Origin: Microbulbifer aggregans
GTDB taxonomy: Bacteria > Pseudomonadota > Gammaproteobacteria > Pseudomonadales > Cellvibrionaceae
NCBI RefSeq assembly: GCF_020524005.1
Contig: NZ_JAIVKK010000008.1
Location: 152,354 to 216,353 of the forward strand
Length of the DNA: 64,000 nucleotides
Direction: 5' to 3'
Shown here: positions 29,404 through 39,400 of the stretch, one piece after another
How positions within the stretch are numbered: position 1 is the first letter of the stretch
Layout: each line of letters opens with the position of its first letter
Notes under the pieces: model-generated
The model's input: the letters and a program-made list of their open reading frames with translations, nothing else
The model's database searches: none
Told to the model about the DNA's origin: nothing
Translations under genes and position numbers: made by a program

Positions 29404-30843
29404 ATGAGCACTCACAGTTTCAATGAGTTAACCGCTCCCATCGACGGCCCTAACAAAGACCTCAACTTTGCCCTAAAAACCGGGAGTAAAAAGGTCTCAA
29501 GCGTGCTCACCAAGCTCACACAAAATGCTACCCAGTTGGCACCAAACGATGCATGCATCATCGTTATTCAGCTGTTGGTTTACACCGCACAGATCCATTT
29601 AGCTGACAAAAAGAGCAATCAACTACTCGCCACTATCGGCAAGTTTATCCTTAAAGCATGCCGTAACGAGTCAGTTGCCAATCTGGTGATTCAACAATGG
29701 CTCTATCGATTGTATGTAGTGGAATACACCAACCCAGCTCAATGCCAAGCCGCAGCCCAGTGGTTAATGCTATTTAACCAATCGGACGGATCTGCCAGTT
29801 CACCCGAGCCTTTACAAAAAGCATTCGACGCCGCACATGGCGCACTGAATGAAGTACAAAAAAAGATCGCCAACATCTGTCATGAGCAAAAAGTTTTTCA
29901 GGACAAGTCCGGTGAGCAATCAGGCTTTGCTCTGTTAGAGCTGTTTACCAACACCTGCTTTTATCATTCGAGCACTTGCCCACCTAACTATGAAAACTGG
30001 GTCATTGAGGCTGTTGAACACAATATCAATTTTGGTAATGGCCTTACGCTCGCTGTTCTGCAGCGCTCACAAAACCGTGCCAGGGTTGCGGCCAAACTAA
30101 TCGATAAGTATGTGCGAGCGTCATCAGTGATTGACAATGTTGAATACAATCTAGGTGGAATGTCATGGGGGCTATTTTCCGATTTATTCGATATTGAAAG
30201 CTATAGCGCTAAGCAGGCAAACAATGTGGTCGATTGCATGGTTGAAAACAGTACCGCTAAACAATGGACAACAGAGCAAGCCATCTTTGCCAGCAAACAT
30301 CTATTGGCAGTTAATGAAGTAGCGCAGTGCCGAAGGCTACTAACCAAATCAAAGGCAGCAAAAAAACTGGCAACACTTTTAGTTGAAATACATGGCGATG
30401 CACCAGCATTGCAGGTGTTAAAAGTCTTATTAGCTGGAAATACAAAGCCAAAATATAAACTGCCAACAGGTGGCGAAACACAGTTCAGCGATATTAACGT
30501 CAAACTAATCGTGCTGAACGAGTTAATGTACGTGCAACAATCACTCAAACCAGCCTTTGATATTCGCCAGTTTGCCAAAGAATATGATCACCGCGAAATT
30601 GCCGTTGCAGGCTACGATATTATTCCCGAAGCCCTAGCCTACATGCGCGGCATTCATATTCCACAGACACTGCTCAATTCAATAACTGAGATTAGCTACG
30701 ATGCTTCGGATGAGATTTACGGTCAGCTCATGCCTTACTGGGATGGTGAAGACGATGACTTTAAGCCTACTTCGTTGGCTGATTTAGATAAGCTGCCGAA
30801 CGTTAAGAGTATTGGTGGTTTGGATGAAGGACGTGAAGCATAA
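29404..30843 (+). CDS. Accessory protein with DUF6892-like C-terminus
   Basis: The 479-residue product begins at the ATG at 29404, with AGGA six bases upstream. Residues 1-360 are helical and unrecognised, perhaps repeat-like. The last 120 residues (INVKLIVLNELMYVQQSLKPAFDIRQFAKEYDHREI, then GYDIIPEALAYMRGIHIPQTLL and LMPYWDGEDDDFKPTSLADL) resemble the DUF6892 domain, which occurs in polymorphic-toxin and immunity-rich loci. The domain name is from memory and needs a profile search. Base composition is clearly more AT-rich than the flanking parC and fet genes, which supports acquisition by transfer. Confidence 0.75.
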   Translation: MSTHSFNELTAPIDGPNKDLNFALKTGSKKVSSVLTKLTQNATQLAPNDACIIVIQLLVYTAQIHLADKKSNQLLATIGKFILKACRNESVANLVIQQWLYRLYVVEYTNPAQCQAAAQWLMLFNQSDGSASSPEPLQKAFDAAHGALNEVQKKIANICHEQKVFQDKSGEQSGFALLELFTNTCFYHSSTCPPNYENWVIEAVEHNINFGNGLTLAVLQRSQNRARVAAKLIDKYVRASSVIDNVEYNLGGMSWGLFSDLFDIESYSAKQANNVVDCMVENSTAKQWTTEQAIFASKHLLAVNEVAQCRRLLTKSKAAKKLATLLVEIHGDAPALQVLKVLLAGNTKPKYKLPTGGETQFSDINVKLIVLNELMYVQQSLKPAFDIRQFAKEYDHREIAVAGYDIIPEALAYMRGIHIPQTLLNSITEISYDASDEIYGQLMPYWDGEDDDFKPTSLADLDKLPNVKSIGGLDEGREA

Positions 30844-30845
30844 TC

Positions 30846-31082
30846 ATGATTGACCAAGCCGCTCGTACAAGACTATGTAAGCTAACAAGAGCACTCGCGG
30901 CAGGACATATAACTAACGACGAATTCGAGTACCAAATTCCAGAGACTAAAGATCGAGCGATTGCTGGCATTCCGATGCTTCGTAGACTGAGGGCTCGGTC
31001 ATACTGCGAGAGTCTCGTTATTTTGTTCGTAAAGAGGGGGAGGATTATGGCGGCGAATGGCGGTCGGTTCAAAGCAATCTGA
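30846..31082 (+). pseudogene. Truncated accessory gene fused to copied parC flank
   Basis: The first 40 codons (MIDQAARTRLCKLTRALAAG, ITNDEFEYQIPETKDRA) look like the start of a genuine small protein. Similar N-termini occur in short proteins of unknown function. At about 30962 the sequence becomes the copy of the parC 5' region read antisense, so the remaining codons are junk. It starts two bases after the accessory gene's stop, so the two probably formed an operon before the break. Confidence 0.75.
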
Positions 31083-31501
31083 TGTAAGTGGCAGCCCACG
31101 AGGCCTTTTTCGTTCATTATTCAGCCACCAGGAAAACTGCGAACGTCCTCTATCCACCGCCAGATATGCTAACGTCTCCCGCACGCCAACAACATGAACA
31201 TGACTCCAACCAACCGGAGACCTGTATGCCCGCGCTGTTCGCCTTCCTGCACCATCTCACGTTCATCGCAATGATTGTGGTACTCACCATGCAACTGGTG
31301 TTGCTGGGTCAGCCGCTGTCGTTGCAGAGCGCGCGCAAGCTGCAAGTTGTCGATCGAATCCTCGGACTATCCGCGGTTGCCCTACTGGTGATCGGCTTTT
31401 TACGGGTGTTCCTGTTCGAGAAAGGCCCGGGCTATTACTTCCACAACGGCGCATTTCACGCAAAGCTCACGCTGTTTCTCATCGCCGCGATCCTCTCTAT
31501 T
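30962..31501. repeat. Right direct repeat flanking the insertion
   Basis: This is the second copy of the parC-5'-end-to-DUF2214 stretch, matching 28711-29268. It includes the complement of the first parC codons, the TTATTTTGTTCGTAAAGAGG spacer and the beginning of the intact DUF2214 gene. Spacer differences from the first copy include an 18-base-scale deletion. Confidence 0.9.
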
Positions 31502-31678
31502 TACCCCACCATTCAGTTCCTGCGCTGGGGCAAGGCCATAAAGCAACAAAAAATCCCACCGCTTGGTGACCGCAAGCGGCGCTGGATGCGCATCATCGTA
31601 CATACTGAACTGACCGCCATCGTCGGCATGGCACTCTGCGCAGCGCTGATGGCGAAGGGCATTGGCCAACTCGGCTAG
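31226..31678 (+). CDS. DUF2214 family membrane protein, intact copy
   Basis: The 150-residue inner-membrane protein has four hydrophobic segments and the family markers FAFLHHLTFIAMIVVLTMQLVLL, FLFEKGPGYYFHNGAFHAKLTLF and IYPTIQFLRWG. The conserved HH pair and F-H-A-K segment suggest a cofactor or metal site, but function is unknown. The start at 31226 has GGAGACC upstream and replaces an upstream in-frame start lying in the spacer. A truncated relative lies at 28993. Confidence 0.87.
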   Translation: MPALFAFLHHLTFIAMIVVLTMQLVLLGQPLSLQSARKLQVVDRILGLSAVALLVIGFLRVFLFEKGPGYYFHNGAFHAKLTLFLIAAILSIYPTIQFLRWGKAIKQQKIPPLGDRKRRWMRIIVHTELTAIVGMALCAALMAKGIGQLG

Positions 31679-31710
31679 GCACGACACCCCTCACACAACA
31701 GGAACAGGTA

Positions 31711-32316
31711 TTGGGGACACTGAAGCTATCCGGCGTAGCCGTCGGCACTCTGGAAAATATTGATCTGGAAGTTGCCCCGGGTGAAATCGTGTGCCTGTCC
31801 GGCCCCTCTGGCGGCGGCAAAAGCCGTCTGTTGCGTGCCATTGCCGACCTGGACCCCCACGGCGGCCAGGTGACCCTGGATGACATTAACCAGAGCGCCC
31901 TGCCCGCACATCTCTGGCGCGGTAAAGTGATGATGGTGCCGGCGGAAAGTGCCTGGTGGCACGACACAGTGGGGGAACACTTTCCCCAGTCGGTGGGAAA
32001 TACACTGGCGCAAATAGGCCTGGATCCAGGCGCGAGTACCTGGCCTGTCACCCGTTTATCTTCCGGAGAAAAGCAGCGCCTGGCACTGGTGAGGGCCCTG
32101 TCTTACGAGCCCTCGGCCCTGCTACTGGACGAACCCACCGCAAACCTCGACAGGGACAGTACCGCCAAAGTGGAAGCCTGGCTGTGCGAAAGGATCCGCG
32201 CAGATAAACTGCCAACGATTTGGGTCGCGCACCACGAAGACCAGATTGCACGGGTCGCCAATCGCCACGTTCACATCACCGGCGCGGGTATTGAAGCGCT
32301 GGAGGTAGCAGGGTGA
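31711..32316 (+). CDS. fetA: FetA, ATP-binding subunit of an iron-export ABC transporter
   Basis: The 201-residue protein has a Walker A loop (GPSGGGKSRLLR), ABC signature (LSSGEKQRLAL) and Walker B with D-loop (ALLLDEPTANLD). It is short, typical of FetA/YbbL. With FetB it is thought to export iron and protect against oxidative stress. The start is TTG with AGGAACAGG upstream. Its stop overlaps the fetB start by four bases. Confidence 0.85.
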   Translation: MGTLKLSGVAVGTLENIDLEVAPGEIVCLSGPSGGGKSRLLRAIADLDPHGGQVTLDDINQSALPAHLWRGKVMMVPAESAWWHDTVGEHFPQSVGNTLAQIGLDPGASTWPVTRLSSGEKQRLALVRALSYEPSALLLDEPTANLDRDSTAKVEAWLCERIRADKLPTIWVAHHEDQIARVANRHVHITGAGIEALEVAG

Positions 32317-33110
32317 GTGTGATCGCCCTCTCCTGGTGGCAGCTGGCACTGGCGGCACTGCTGGTGATTGCGCTCGCCATCTGCACTTTCCTTGCGCGGC
32401 TGGACGTAGGCAAAACCCTGCTGATTGCGGCGGCGCGCACCGCGATCCAGCTCACACTGGTAGGGCTGGTACTGGAAGCGCTGTTCGCCGTTGGCAGCCT
32501 GCACTGGGTCGCATTGATGGGATTTGGCATGTTGCTGCTGGCCGGGCGCGAAGTGGTCGCCCGACAGAAATATCCCCTGCGCGGCGGCTGGAGTTTTGGC
32601 ATCGGTACCCTGTCGATGTTTATCTCCGCGTTTGCCGTCACCGTACTCACACTGACCGCAGTGATCAGCCCCACGCCATGGTACACACCGCAATACGCTA
32701 TCCCGCTGTTGGGCATGCTGCTCGGCAATACCATGACCGGCGTTGCCCTCGGCCTGGACCGGCTGACGGAGAGCGCACGCCGCTCCCGCGATATTATCGA
32801 GAACAGACTGATGCTCGGCGAAAGCTGGCAGCAGGCACTGGGGGATTTCCGCCGCGACGCCATGCGCGCGGGCCTGACTCCGATCATCAACGCCATGGCC
32901 GCCGCCGGCATTGTCTCATTGCCGGGCATGATGACCGGCCAGATACTCGCCGGCACACCTCCGGCGCTCGCGGTCAAATACCAGATACTGATTATGTTCA
33001 CCATTGCCGCCGGTACCGGCTTTGGCACTTTTGCGGCAGTCGCGTTGTGTGCCAGGCGATTGTTTGACGGGCGCGAGCGATTGCGGCTGGACCGATTGCG
33101 CAGCACCTGA
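32313..33110 (+). CDS. fetB: FetB, permease of an iron-export ABC transporter
   Basis: The 265-residue UPF0014 permease has about seven transmembrane segments and the family stretches AARTAIQLTLVGLVLEALF, IPLLGMLLGNTMTGVALGLDRL, EARRS-like SARRSRDIIENRLMLGES and VSLPGMMTGQILAGTPPALAVKYQI. It pairs with the upstream ATPase in a coupled two-gene operon (GTGA overlap). The iron role is from the E. coli family member. Confidence 0.87.
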   Translation: MSVIALSWWQLALAALLVIALAICTFLARLDVGKTLLIAAARTAIQLTLVGLVLEALFAVGSLHWVALMGFGMLLLAGREVVARQKYPLRGGWSFGIGTLSMFISAFAVTVLTLTAVISPTPWYTPQYAIPLLGMLLGNTMTGVALGLDRLTESARRSRDIIENRLMLGESWQQALGDFRRDAMRAGLTPIINAMAAAGIVSLPGMMTGQILAGTPPALAVKYQILIMFTIAAGTGFGTFAAVALCARRLFDGRERLRLDRLRST

Positions 33111-33146
33111 AGCAACAGCGTAACGTTATCAGTTCCTGAAAATAAA

Positions 33147-33178
33147 ACGGGCCGCGGCATCAATGCGGCGGCCCGTAT
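33147..33178. terminator. Hairpin between convergent fetB and alcohol dehydrogenase genes
   Basis: ACGGGCCGC (33147-33155) pairs with GCGGCCCGT (33168-33176), with an A-rich stretch before and ATTTA after. It is a probable bidirectional terminator. Confidence 0.7.
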
Positions 33179-33228
33179 TTACGTTATGTAGCTACGTAAA
33201 CTGACAGTAGTTTACTGACCGTCGACGA

Positions 33229-34281
33229 TCAGCTATCCACAGACAATTCAGACATATCCATCACGTAACGGTGGGCAATATCTCCACGGCCCATGATCTC
33301 AAACGCTTCGTTGATCTGCTCCGGACGGATGATTTCACAGATCGGGTGGATATCGTGTTCGGCACAGAAATCCAGTACTTCCTGGGTTTCCTTGACACCA
33401 CCGATCAGGGAACCGGCCACCCGGCGGCGGCCCATAATCATCGGCACGGTCATAAAGCCTTTCATCGGCCCCACCTGTCCCACAATCACCAGCGTGCCGT
33501 CTACATCCAGCAACGAGGCATACGGGGTCACGTCGTGCTCAACAGGCACGGTATCGATGATCAGATCCATGGACGCTGCCGCTTGGGCCATCGCCTCCGC
33601 ATCGGTGGAGGCGAGAATGCCGCTGGCACCAATAGCTCTGGCCTCATCTTCTTTCTTGGTGGAGCGGCTCAGCACGGTTACTTCAGCGCCCATGGCCACC
33701 GCCAGTTTCACCGCCATATGGCCCAGGCCACCGAGGCCAATCACCCCTACCCGACTGCCTTTACCGATGTTCCAGGTGCGCAGCGGCGAGAAGGTCGTGA
33801 TACCGGCACACAGGATCGGGGCAGCGCGCGACAGGTCCAGCGCTTCAGGGATACGCAGCACGAACTCTTCTCGCACCACAATATGCTTGGAGTAGCCGCC
33901 CTGGGTAATCTCGCCGGTGATGCGATCCGGGGCGCCATAGGTGGGCGTCATGCCATTGCGACAGAACTGCTCTTCACCATGATCGCACTGGTCGCACGCC
34001 TGACAGCTGTCGACCATACAACCAACACCCACCTGGTCACCCACTTGATACCGGGTGACCTCCGGACCAACTTCGAGTACGCGGCCAATGATTTCGTGGC
34101 CCGGTACCAGGGGGTAAGGCTGCGGGCCCCAGTCGCCATTGACCGTATGCAGGTCAGAGTGACAGACACCGCTGTACAGGATTTCAATAGCCACATCGTT
34201 TGCCCGCAAGGCACGACGTTCGAAATGGAATGGCGCCATTTCCGCGTCGGATGAATAAGCCGCATAACCAACCGTTTTCAT
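33229..34281 (-). CDS. Zinc-dependent NADP-type alcohol/aldehyde dehydrogenase (CAD family)
   Basis: The 350-residue medium-chain dehydrogenase reduces aldehydes or oxidises alcohols. Catalytic zinc residues lie in GVCHSDLH and GHEIIGRV; the structural zinc uses four cysteines in SCQACDQCDHGEEQFC. The Rossmann loop is GLGGLGHMAVKLAVAMGA, followed by SRSTKKEDEA, where Ser and Lys favour NADPH. It is closest in pattern to YahK/AdhA-type broad aldehyde reductases. It is a single gene, and the substrate is not deducible. Confidence 0.92.
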   Translation of the reverse strand: MKTVGYAAYSSDAEMAPFHFERRALRANDVAIEILYSGVCHSDLHTVNGDWGPQPYPLVPGHEIIGRVLEVGPEVTRYQVGDQVGVGCMVDSCQACDQCDHGEEQFCRNGMTPTYGAPDRITGEITQGGYSKHIVVREEFVLRIPEALDLSRAAPILCAGITTFSPLRTWNIGKGSRVGVIGLGGLGHMAVKLAVAMGAEVTVLSRSTKKEDEARAIGASGILASTDAEAMAQAAASMDLIIDTVPVEHDVTPYASLLDVDGTLVIVGQVGPMKGFMTVPMIMGRRRVAGSLIGGVKETQEVLDFCAEHDIHPICEIIRPEQINEAFEIMGRGDIAHRYVMDMSELSVDS

Positions 34282-34499
34282 GGAGACTCCTTACACAATG
34301 CCTCAGACAAATCTGGAAACAGACAACGGGATCACCGTCGTCTCTGTAATGCGGCCATTGTAAGGAGCTGGCACATGGGTTGGCCTACCCGATCCTTGCT
34401 ATTGATTGCCTGATTCTCTGAGAACTCGTGATTTAAGGTGAACGCTGTCATCGAAGCGTGAAATTAAACGCCGAGATAACAGTGGAATGGGCAGTCAGT

Positions 34500-36437
34500 T
34501 CAGCTTTGCAGATGGTTGTCACGCACGTAATTGATCAGCCCGCCGGCAACCACTGTGGCCACTTCGTCGTCACTCATATTGTGTGTGAGTTCGAGGGATT
34601 TACCCGCACCGGTGATGGCCGTCACCACGTGGCCATTCTGCAGTTGGCTGGGAAGATCGCTGAAAGACAGCGTATCGTCCTGGTTCAGTTGACCCAGGTC
34701 ATCGGCGTTTTTAAACAGCAGCGGCACTACGCCGAAGTTGATCAGGTTGCGCCGGTGAATACGGGCCATGGAGACCGCAATAACCGCGCGTACACCGAGA
34801 TAGCGCGGAGCAATGGCCGCATGCTCGCGGCTGGAGCCCTGGCCGAAGTTTTCGCCACCGATCACAAAACTGTCGCCACCGTGCTGTGTCGCACGCTGGT
34901 AAAAGGTCTCGTCGATTCGGGAGTAGGTGTAGTGGCTGATTGCCGGGATATTGGAGCGCAGCGGCAGAATATCCGTACCGGCAGGAAGGATCTCATCCGT
35001 GGAAACATTGTCGCCGGCCTTGAGCAGGATGGGGCCGGAGAGTTTTTCCGGCAACGCTTCGAACTCCGGCAGCGGCTGGATATTCGGGCCTTTTTCCAGT
35101 TCTACTGCAACCGGGATTTCCTGTGGTGCCAACAGCAGCGGGCGCATATCCCGCAGTGACTCCGGTTCGCGGAACGCGGGATAGTCCATATCCATAGCCC
35201 GGGGGTCGGTAATTTTTCCATAAATCGCGCTGGCGGTGGCTGTTTCCGGGCTACACAGATAGACCTGATCTTCCTTGGTACCGGAGCGGCCGGGGAAATT
35301 GCGCGGTACCGTGCGCAGGCTGATGCGCCCACTGGCTGGCGCCTGGCCCATGCCGATGCAGCCATTGCAGCCGGTCTGGTGCAGGCGCGCGCCAGCCTCC
35401 AGTAAACGGTTGAGGTCGCCACTGCTGCTCAATGCTTCGAGCACCTGACGGCTGCTTGGATTGATATCGAGAGAGATTTCCTCGGGGACCTCGCGCCCTT
35501 CCACCATTTTTGCGGGAATAACAAAATCCCGCAGACCCGGATTGGCAGAGGAACCAATATAGCACTGGTATATCGGCCTGCCCTCAACCTCTCGCACCTT
35601 CACCACATTCCCGGGACTGGAAGGGCAGGCAATCATCGGTTCAATCTTCGACAGGTCGAGATTATCCAGTGCGTCATAATGTGCGTTTGCATCGGCGTGC
35701 AGTGCGACAAAGTCTTGTTCACGCCCCTGCTGTCTCAAAAATTCCCGCACCGTTTCATCCGCGGGAAATACGCTGGCGGTTGCACCCATTTCCTGTCCCA
35801 TATTGGCAATGACGTGGCGATCCATTGCACTGAGGTTGGCCAGACCCGCACCATAATATTCAAATATTTTGTTGACTCCGCCTTTTACATCGTAACGGCG
35901 CAGCATTTCCAGAATCACATCTTTGGCACTTACCCACGGCGATAACTTTCCAGTGACTTCCACGCCGATGATTTGCGGCATGGTCAGCGAGAACGGCAGG
36001 CCGGCCATCGCCAGTGCTACCTGCAACCCACCGGCTCCCATGGCCAGCATCCCCAGTGAGCCACCGGCGCAGGTGTGGCTGTCGGAGCCGAGTAATGTCT
36101 TGCCCGGAATTCCGAAGCAGGCCATGTGTACCGCATGGCTGATGCCGTTACCAGGACGGGAAAACCACAGCCCCCACTTGCGGCAGGCGCTGCGTAGAAA
36201 CAGGTGATCGTCGGCATTCTTGAAATCGGCCTGAATCAGGTTGTGATCTACATATTGTGCCGAGAGCTCGGTTTTTACCTTTGGCAGGCCCAGCGCCTCG
36301 AACTCCAGCATTACCATGGTACCGGTAGCGTCCTGGGCGAGGGTCTGGTCGATCTTGAGCGTCACTTCTTTCCCGGGCTGCATAACGCCACTCACCAGGT
36401 GCTGTTCAATCAGCTTGTGTGCGAGATTCTTGCCCAT
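34500..36437 (-). CDS. Aconitate hydratase, short 645-residue type
   Basis: Aconitase interconverts citrate and isocitrate with a [4Fe-4S] cluster. Cluster cysteines are in GSDSHTCAGGSLGM and HQTGCNGCIGMG. The swivel domain holds GGENFGQGSSREHAAIAPRYLGVRAVIA, with substrate-binding serine and arginine. At 645 residues it is much shorter than AcnA/AcnB and matches the putative aconitase group seen in Aquifex and deltaproteobacteria (TIGR01342 type, from memory). It may back up AcnB, which is not in the window. Confidence 0.9.
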   Translation of the reverse strand: MGKNLAHKLIEQHLVSGVMQPGKEVTLKIDQTLAQDATGTMVMLEFEALGLPKVKTELSAQYVDHNLIQADFKNADDHLFLRSACRKWGLWFSRPGNGISHAVHMACFGIPGKTLLGSDSHTCAGGSLGMLAMGAGGLQVALAMAGLPFSLTMPQIIGVEVTGKLSPWVSAKDVILEMLRRYDVKGGVNKIFEYYGAGLANLSAMDRHVIANMGQEMGATASVFPADETVREFLRQQGREQDFVALHADANAHYDALDNLDLSKIEPMIACPSSPGNVVKVREVEGRPIYQCYIGSSANPGLRDFVIPAKMVEGREVPEEISLDINPSSRQVLEALSSSGDLNRLLEAGARLHQTGCNGCIGMGQAPASGRISLRTVPRNFPGRSGTKEDQVYLCSPETATASAIYGKITDPRAMDMDYPAFREPESLRDMRPLLLAPQEIPVAVELEKGPNIQPLPEFEALPEKLSGPILLKAGDNVSTDEILPAGTDILPLRSNIPAISHYTYSRIDETFYQRATQHGGDSFVIGGENFGQGSSREHAAIAPRYLGVRAVIAVSMARIHRRNLINFGVVPLLFKNADDLGQLNQDDTLSFSDLPSQLQNGHVVTAITGAGKSLELTHNMSDDEVATVVAGGLINYVRDNHLQS

Positions 36438-36452
36438 GGATTGCCTCCCTTG

Positions 36453-39400
36453 TCAGTTGGAAATTTCCACCCGCGGCTCGTCAAAATCAGTGCCGATGTA
36501 ATCCGGCGCGCACTGGATAAAGTCCTGCGCGTCGAGACCGGCCTCAATCAGGTATTTCTGCACTTCCCTGCCCCGCTGCAGCGCCAGGTCGATCAACTCG
36601 TCGCGAATTTCCTTGGGTGGATTGCGCAGAAATTCGCGGCTGGCATCCCGACTGCCACCGTGCCTGGCCAGCTCCTCCGGGAAACGCACACGCATATCGC
36701 GCACGGTAGCAACGCCGCAGATACCCGGTCGTGCCTTCGGGTTGTCGCGCATCAATGCGACATTTGCGGTGAGTTCAGCCCTGGCCTGCGTATCCAGCTC
36801 GTTACTGCCGGGCCGGAACAGAATCGGTTCAAACTCTACCGAACGGAAGCGCGCCCAGGCGAGTTTGGCCAGGCTGTAGAATCCTACTGGAGTAAAATAG
36901 GCGAACAGTGCTTCCAGAATCGCACGCTGCAGCAGGTCGCTGAATATGTAGCTGAAATTGAAATCCGGATCGAACAGGTCGCCAGTTACCGGCATTTTGA
37001 ACTTAACATCCCCATCGCCATCTTTTAACAGGGCCAGCGCCAGACTCAACGGAATAATGCTGCGTTCGACATTTAACTGATCGGTGTCTCGAACGCGACG
37101 CACTTTGATCTTGTTGAGGATCATATTGGCTTCGGCGTTCACATCATTGCTTTTAACGCCAAGGTCCAGCGTGGCATCCAGCTGCCCCTGCAGAATTTTG
37201 TATCCCAGTAGCTTTGCCATATAGGGCGTGGCCGGGATCAGATTCGCAGCCACCACGTAGCCCAGCAGGCAGGCATCCCAGCGACTATCGGATTTCAGGT
37301 CAATTGTGCCCGCCAGTTGCACGTCACCAATATTGCCCGGGCGCGCATTCAGCAGTACCAGTGCCGGCGGGTCACTGGCGTGACTGCTGACATTACGCAG
37401 CAGGATATTGATGTGCTGGAGCGGTAAATGTGCGGATTGCTCGTGATAGTCATCCAGCCACAAGAAGTGTCCTTCATCGACGACGGCTTCGCGGATGCGA
37501 TAGTGAAAACGATTGGCTTCACGGCTTAAATCACCACGGCGGTAGCGTGGCCGCGCGTTCGGCTCATCATCACGCAGAAATTCCCAGGCACCGTAATCAC
37601 CCGAACGTCCGCGCGCGACAATACTGCGGGGGCGTACCAGTTCAATGGTATCGATCTCCAGCTGTTTTGCTGCCGTGTCAAACTGGAATTGATTGAGCTG
37701 TAATCGCTCAAATTCCGAGTTCCACTGCCGTTTGCTGAACTCCTGCGCGTTTTCCCGGCGGCGCAGCAGTTTACCGTAGCTCATATCCAGCGAGGCAAAA
37801 CTCACGCGATTCTTCATCACCTGAAACTGCGACAGATAAGATTGCGATACCTCTAGAAAGCCGCTGCCTTCAATATTGTCCACAAACAGTTCAAACAACT
37901 GCACCTGTGCAAGCGCCAGTACGCGCTCGTCAAAACGATAGCTGCCCGAAGTTTCAGCGACGGCCAGTTTCAGACAGTGGTTGATCCTGGAAAAATACCC
38001 TTCAGGAAGGCAGCCGTGGACATTTTGCAGCTGCAGGTTTTGTACCTGTAACTGCCTGCCGCCAGCCGCAAACAGTTCGGCATGTAACTGCGCAACCTTC
38101 AGTAGCTCAACCGGTTGGCCTTGCACGGCCGTGTCGCTCACCCGCAGCCCTTCGATACGGATATTTCGTAATTGGCGCTCCCCGGAAAGAAGGGGGGCGA
38201 GGTCCAGCTGGCGTTGGTTATCCATGGTTACGCGCTCGAACTCAACACAGGGCGACACCATTTTTTTCCCGAGCCTGAAGCCAGACAGGCAACCGCTGAT
38301 GTGTTTTACCTCTCCCGCCTCGACAGTAAATCGGTTGCGCCCCACCGCCAGACTCTCAACCCCCAGGCTGCCCACTGCAAAGCGCTTCCGTCCATCCTGT
38401 GTTCCCACAAGGCCTTCAACTTCAAGACGGCCGCTGGTTTGTACGACAGGACCCAACTGCAGTTGCTGCCTGCCCGGCAGACCGAGGCGCGCCAGCTGTG
38501 CACACAGGCGCCCACCACTACCGGCCTGTGCAGCAGTTGCTGGCAGGCAACCGGAAAAACTGTTCGCATTGAGATCCGTGACGTCGAGTGTACGCCCGCC
38601 CCGCCACCGCAACGCCTGCCAGGAGAGATGTTCCAGGCTTGCCTGAGTTTCCTTGCCAGTACGGGTGCGCAGAGCCAGCCCCTTCACTTGCGCGGGCCCA
38701 AGGTCAACAATCGGTATACCCTGGTCGCGGTCCGGGGTGTGGGTACCGCGCCCGAACGCAATCAGGTTGTCGCCTGACAAACGAATATCGCCGCCGGCCA
38801 GACAGGTGCCCCACTGGCGCACATTTTTGTCCGCGGCTGAACGCGGGAGCCATGCGCCTGGCAGACAGCCATCCAGCGCGGCCATGCTCAACCCCTGCAG
38901 GTTGAGCTGTACCGGACCGAGTTCCTGTTGTGCCATGCCTACACGGTCCACACCCAGTTCGACGATTTCCAGCTGTTTGGCGCTGCCGGTAGCCGATTGC
39001 AGCGCGATACGCGCCACATCCAGGCCGTGCCCGCGGGAACGCAGGTTTTCTGCGATGGCGCAGCGGGGCAAGGCACCGGGGTTCTCACTCTGTGGCCAGC
39101 ACACCTCCAGTTCCGCCGCCTGGAGGTTCAGCATCTGCCAGTCTGCACGCGCGCCCTGCAGCCGGGGCAACTGCAATTTAAGTTGCAGGCTTTCCAGTTT
39201 ATTGACGTGCGCGGTGTAGTCTTTCGCTCCGCCAGTCAGGTCAAACTGCTCCACCATAAGATTGTTGAAATCTGTACTGAAACGCTCACGGTTGTAGTCG
39301 AGCTCAAAGCGCTCTCCGGTTTGCAGCGTGGCCGCGGTGACACAGCGTTCCGGGACCAGGCAAAAATGCGCGCGCTTAAGAGCAAACTCCGGCAAGCGCA

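Noticed and set aside
29269..30961. The parC-side insert as another integron cassette
   Set aside because: No attC-like structure or matching R''/start pair lies at either junction, and it is flanked by long direct repeats instead.
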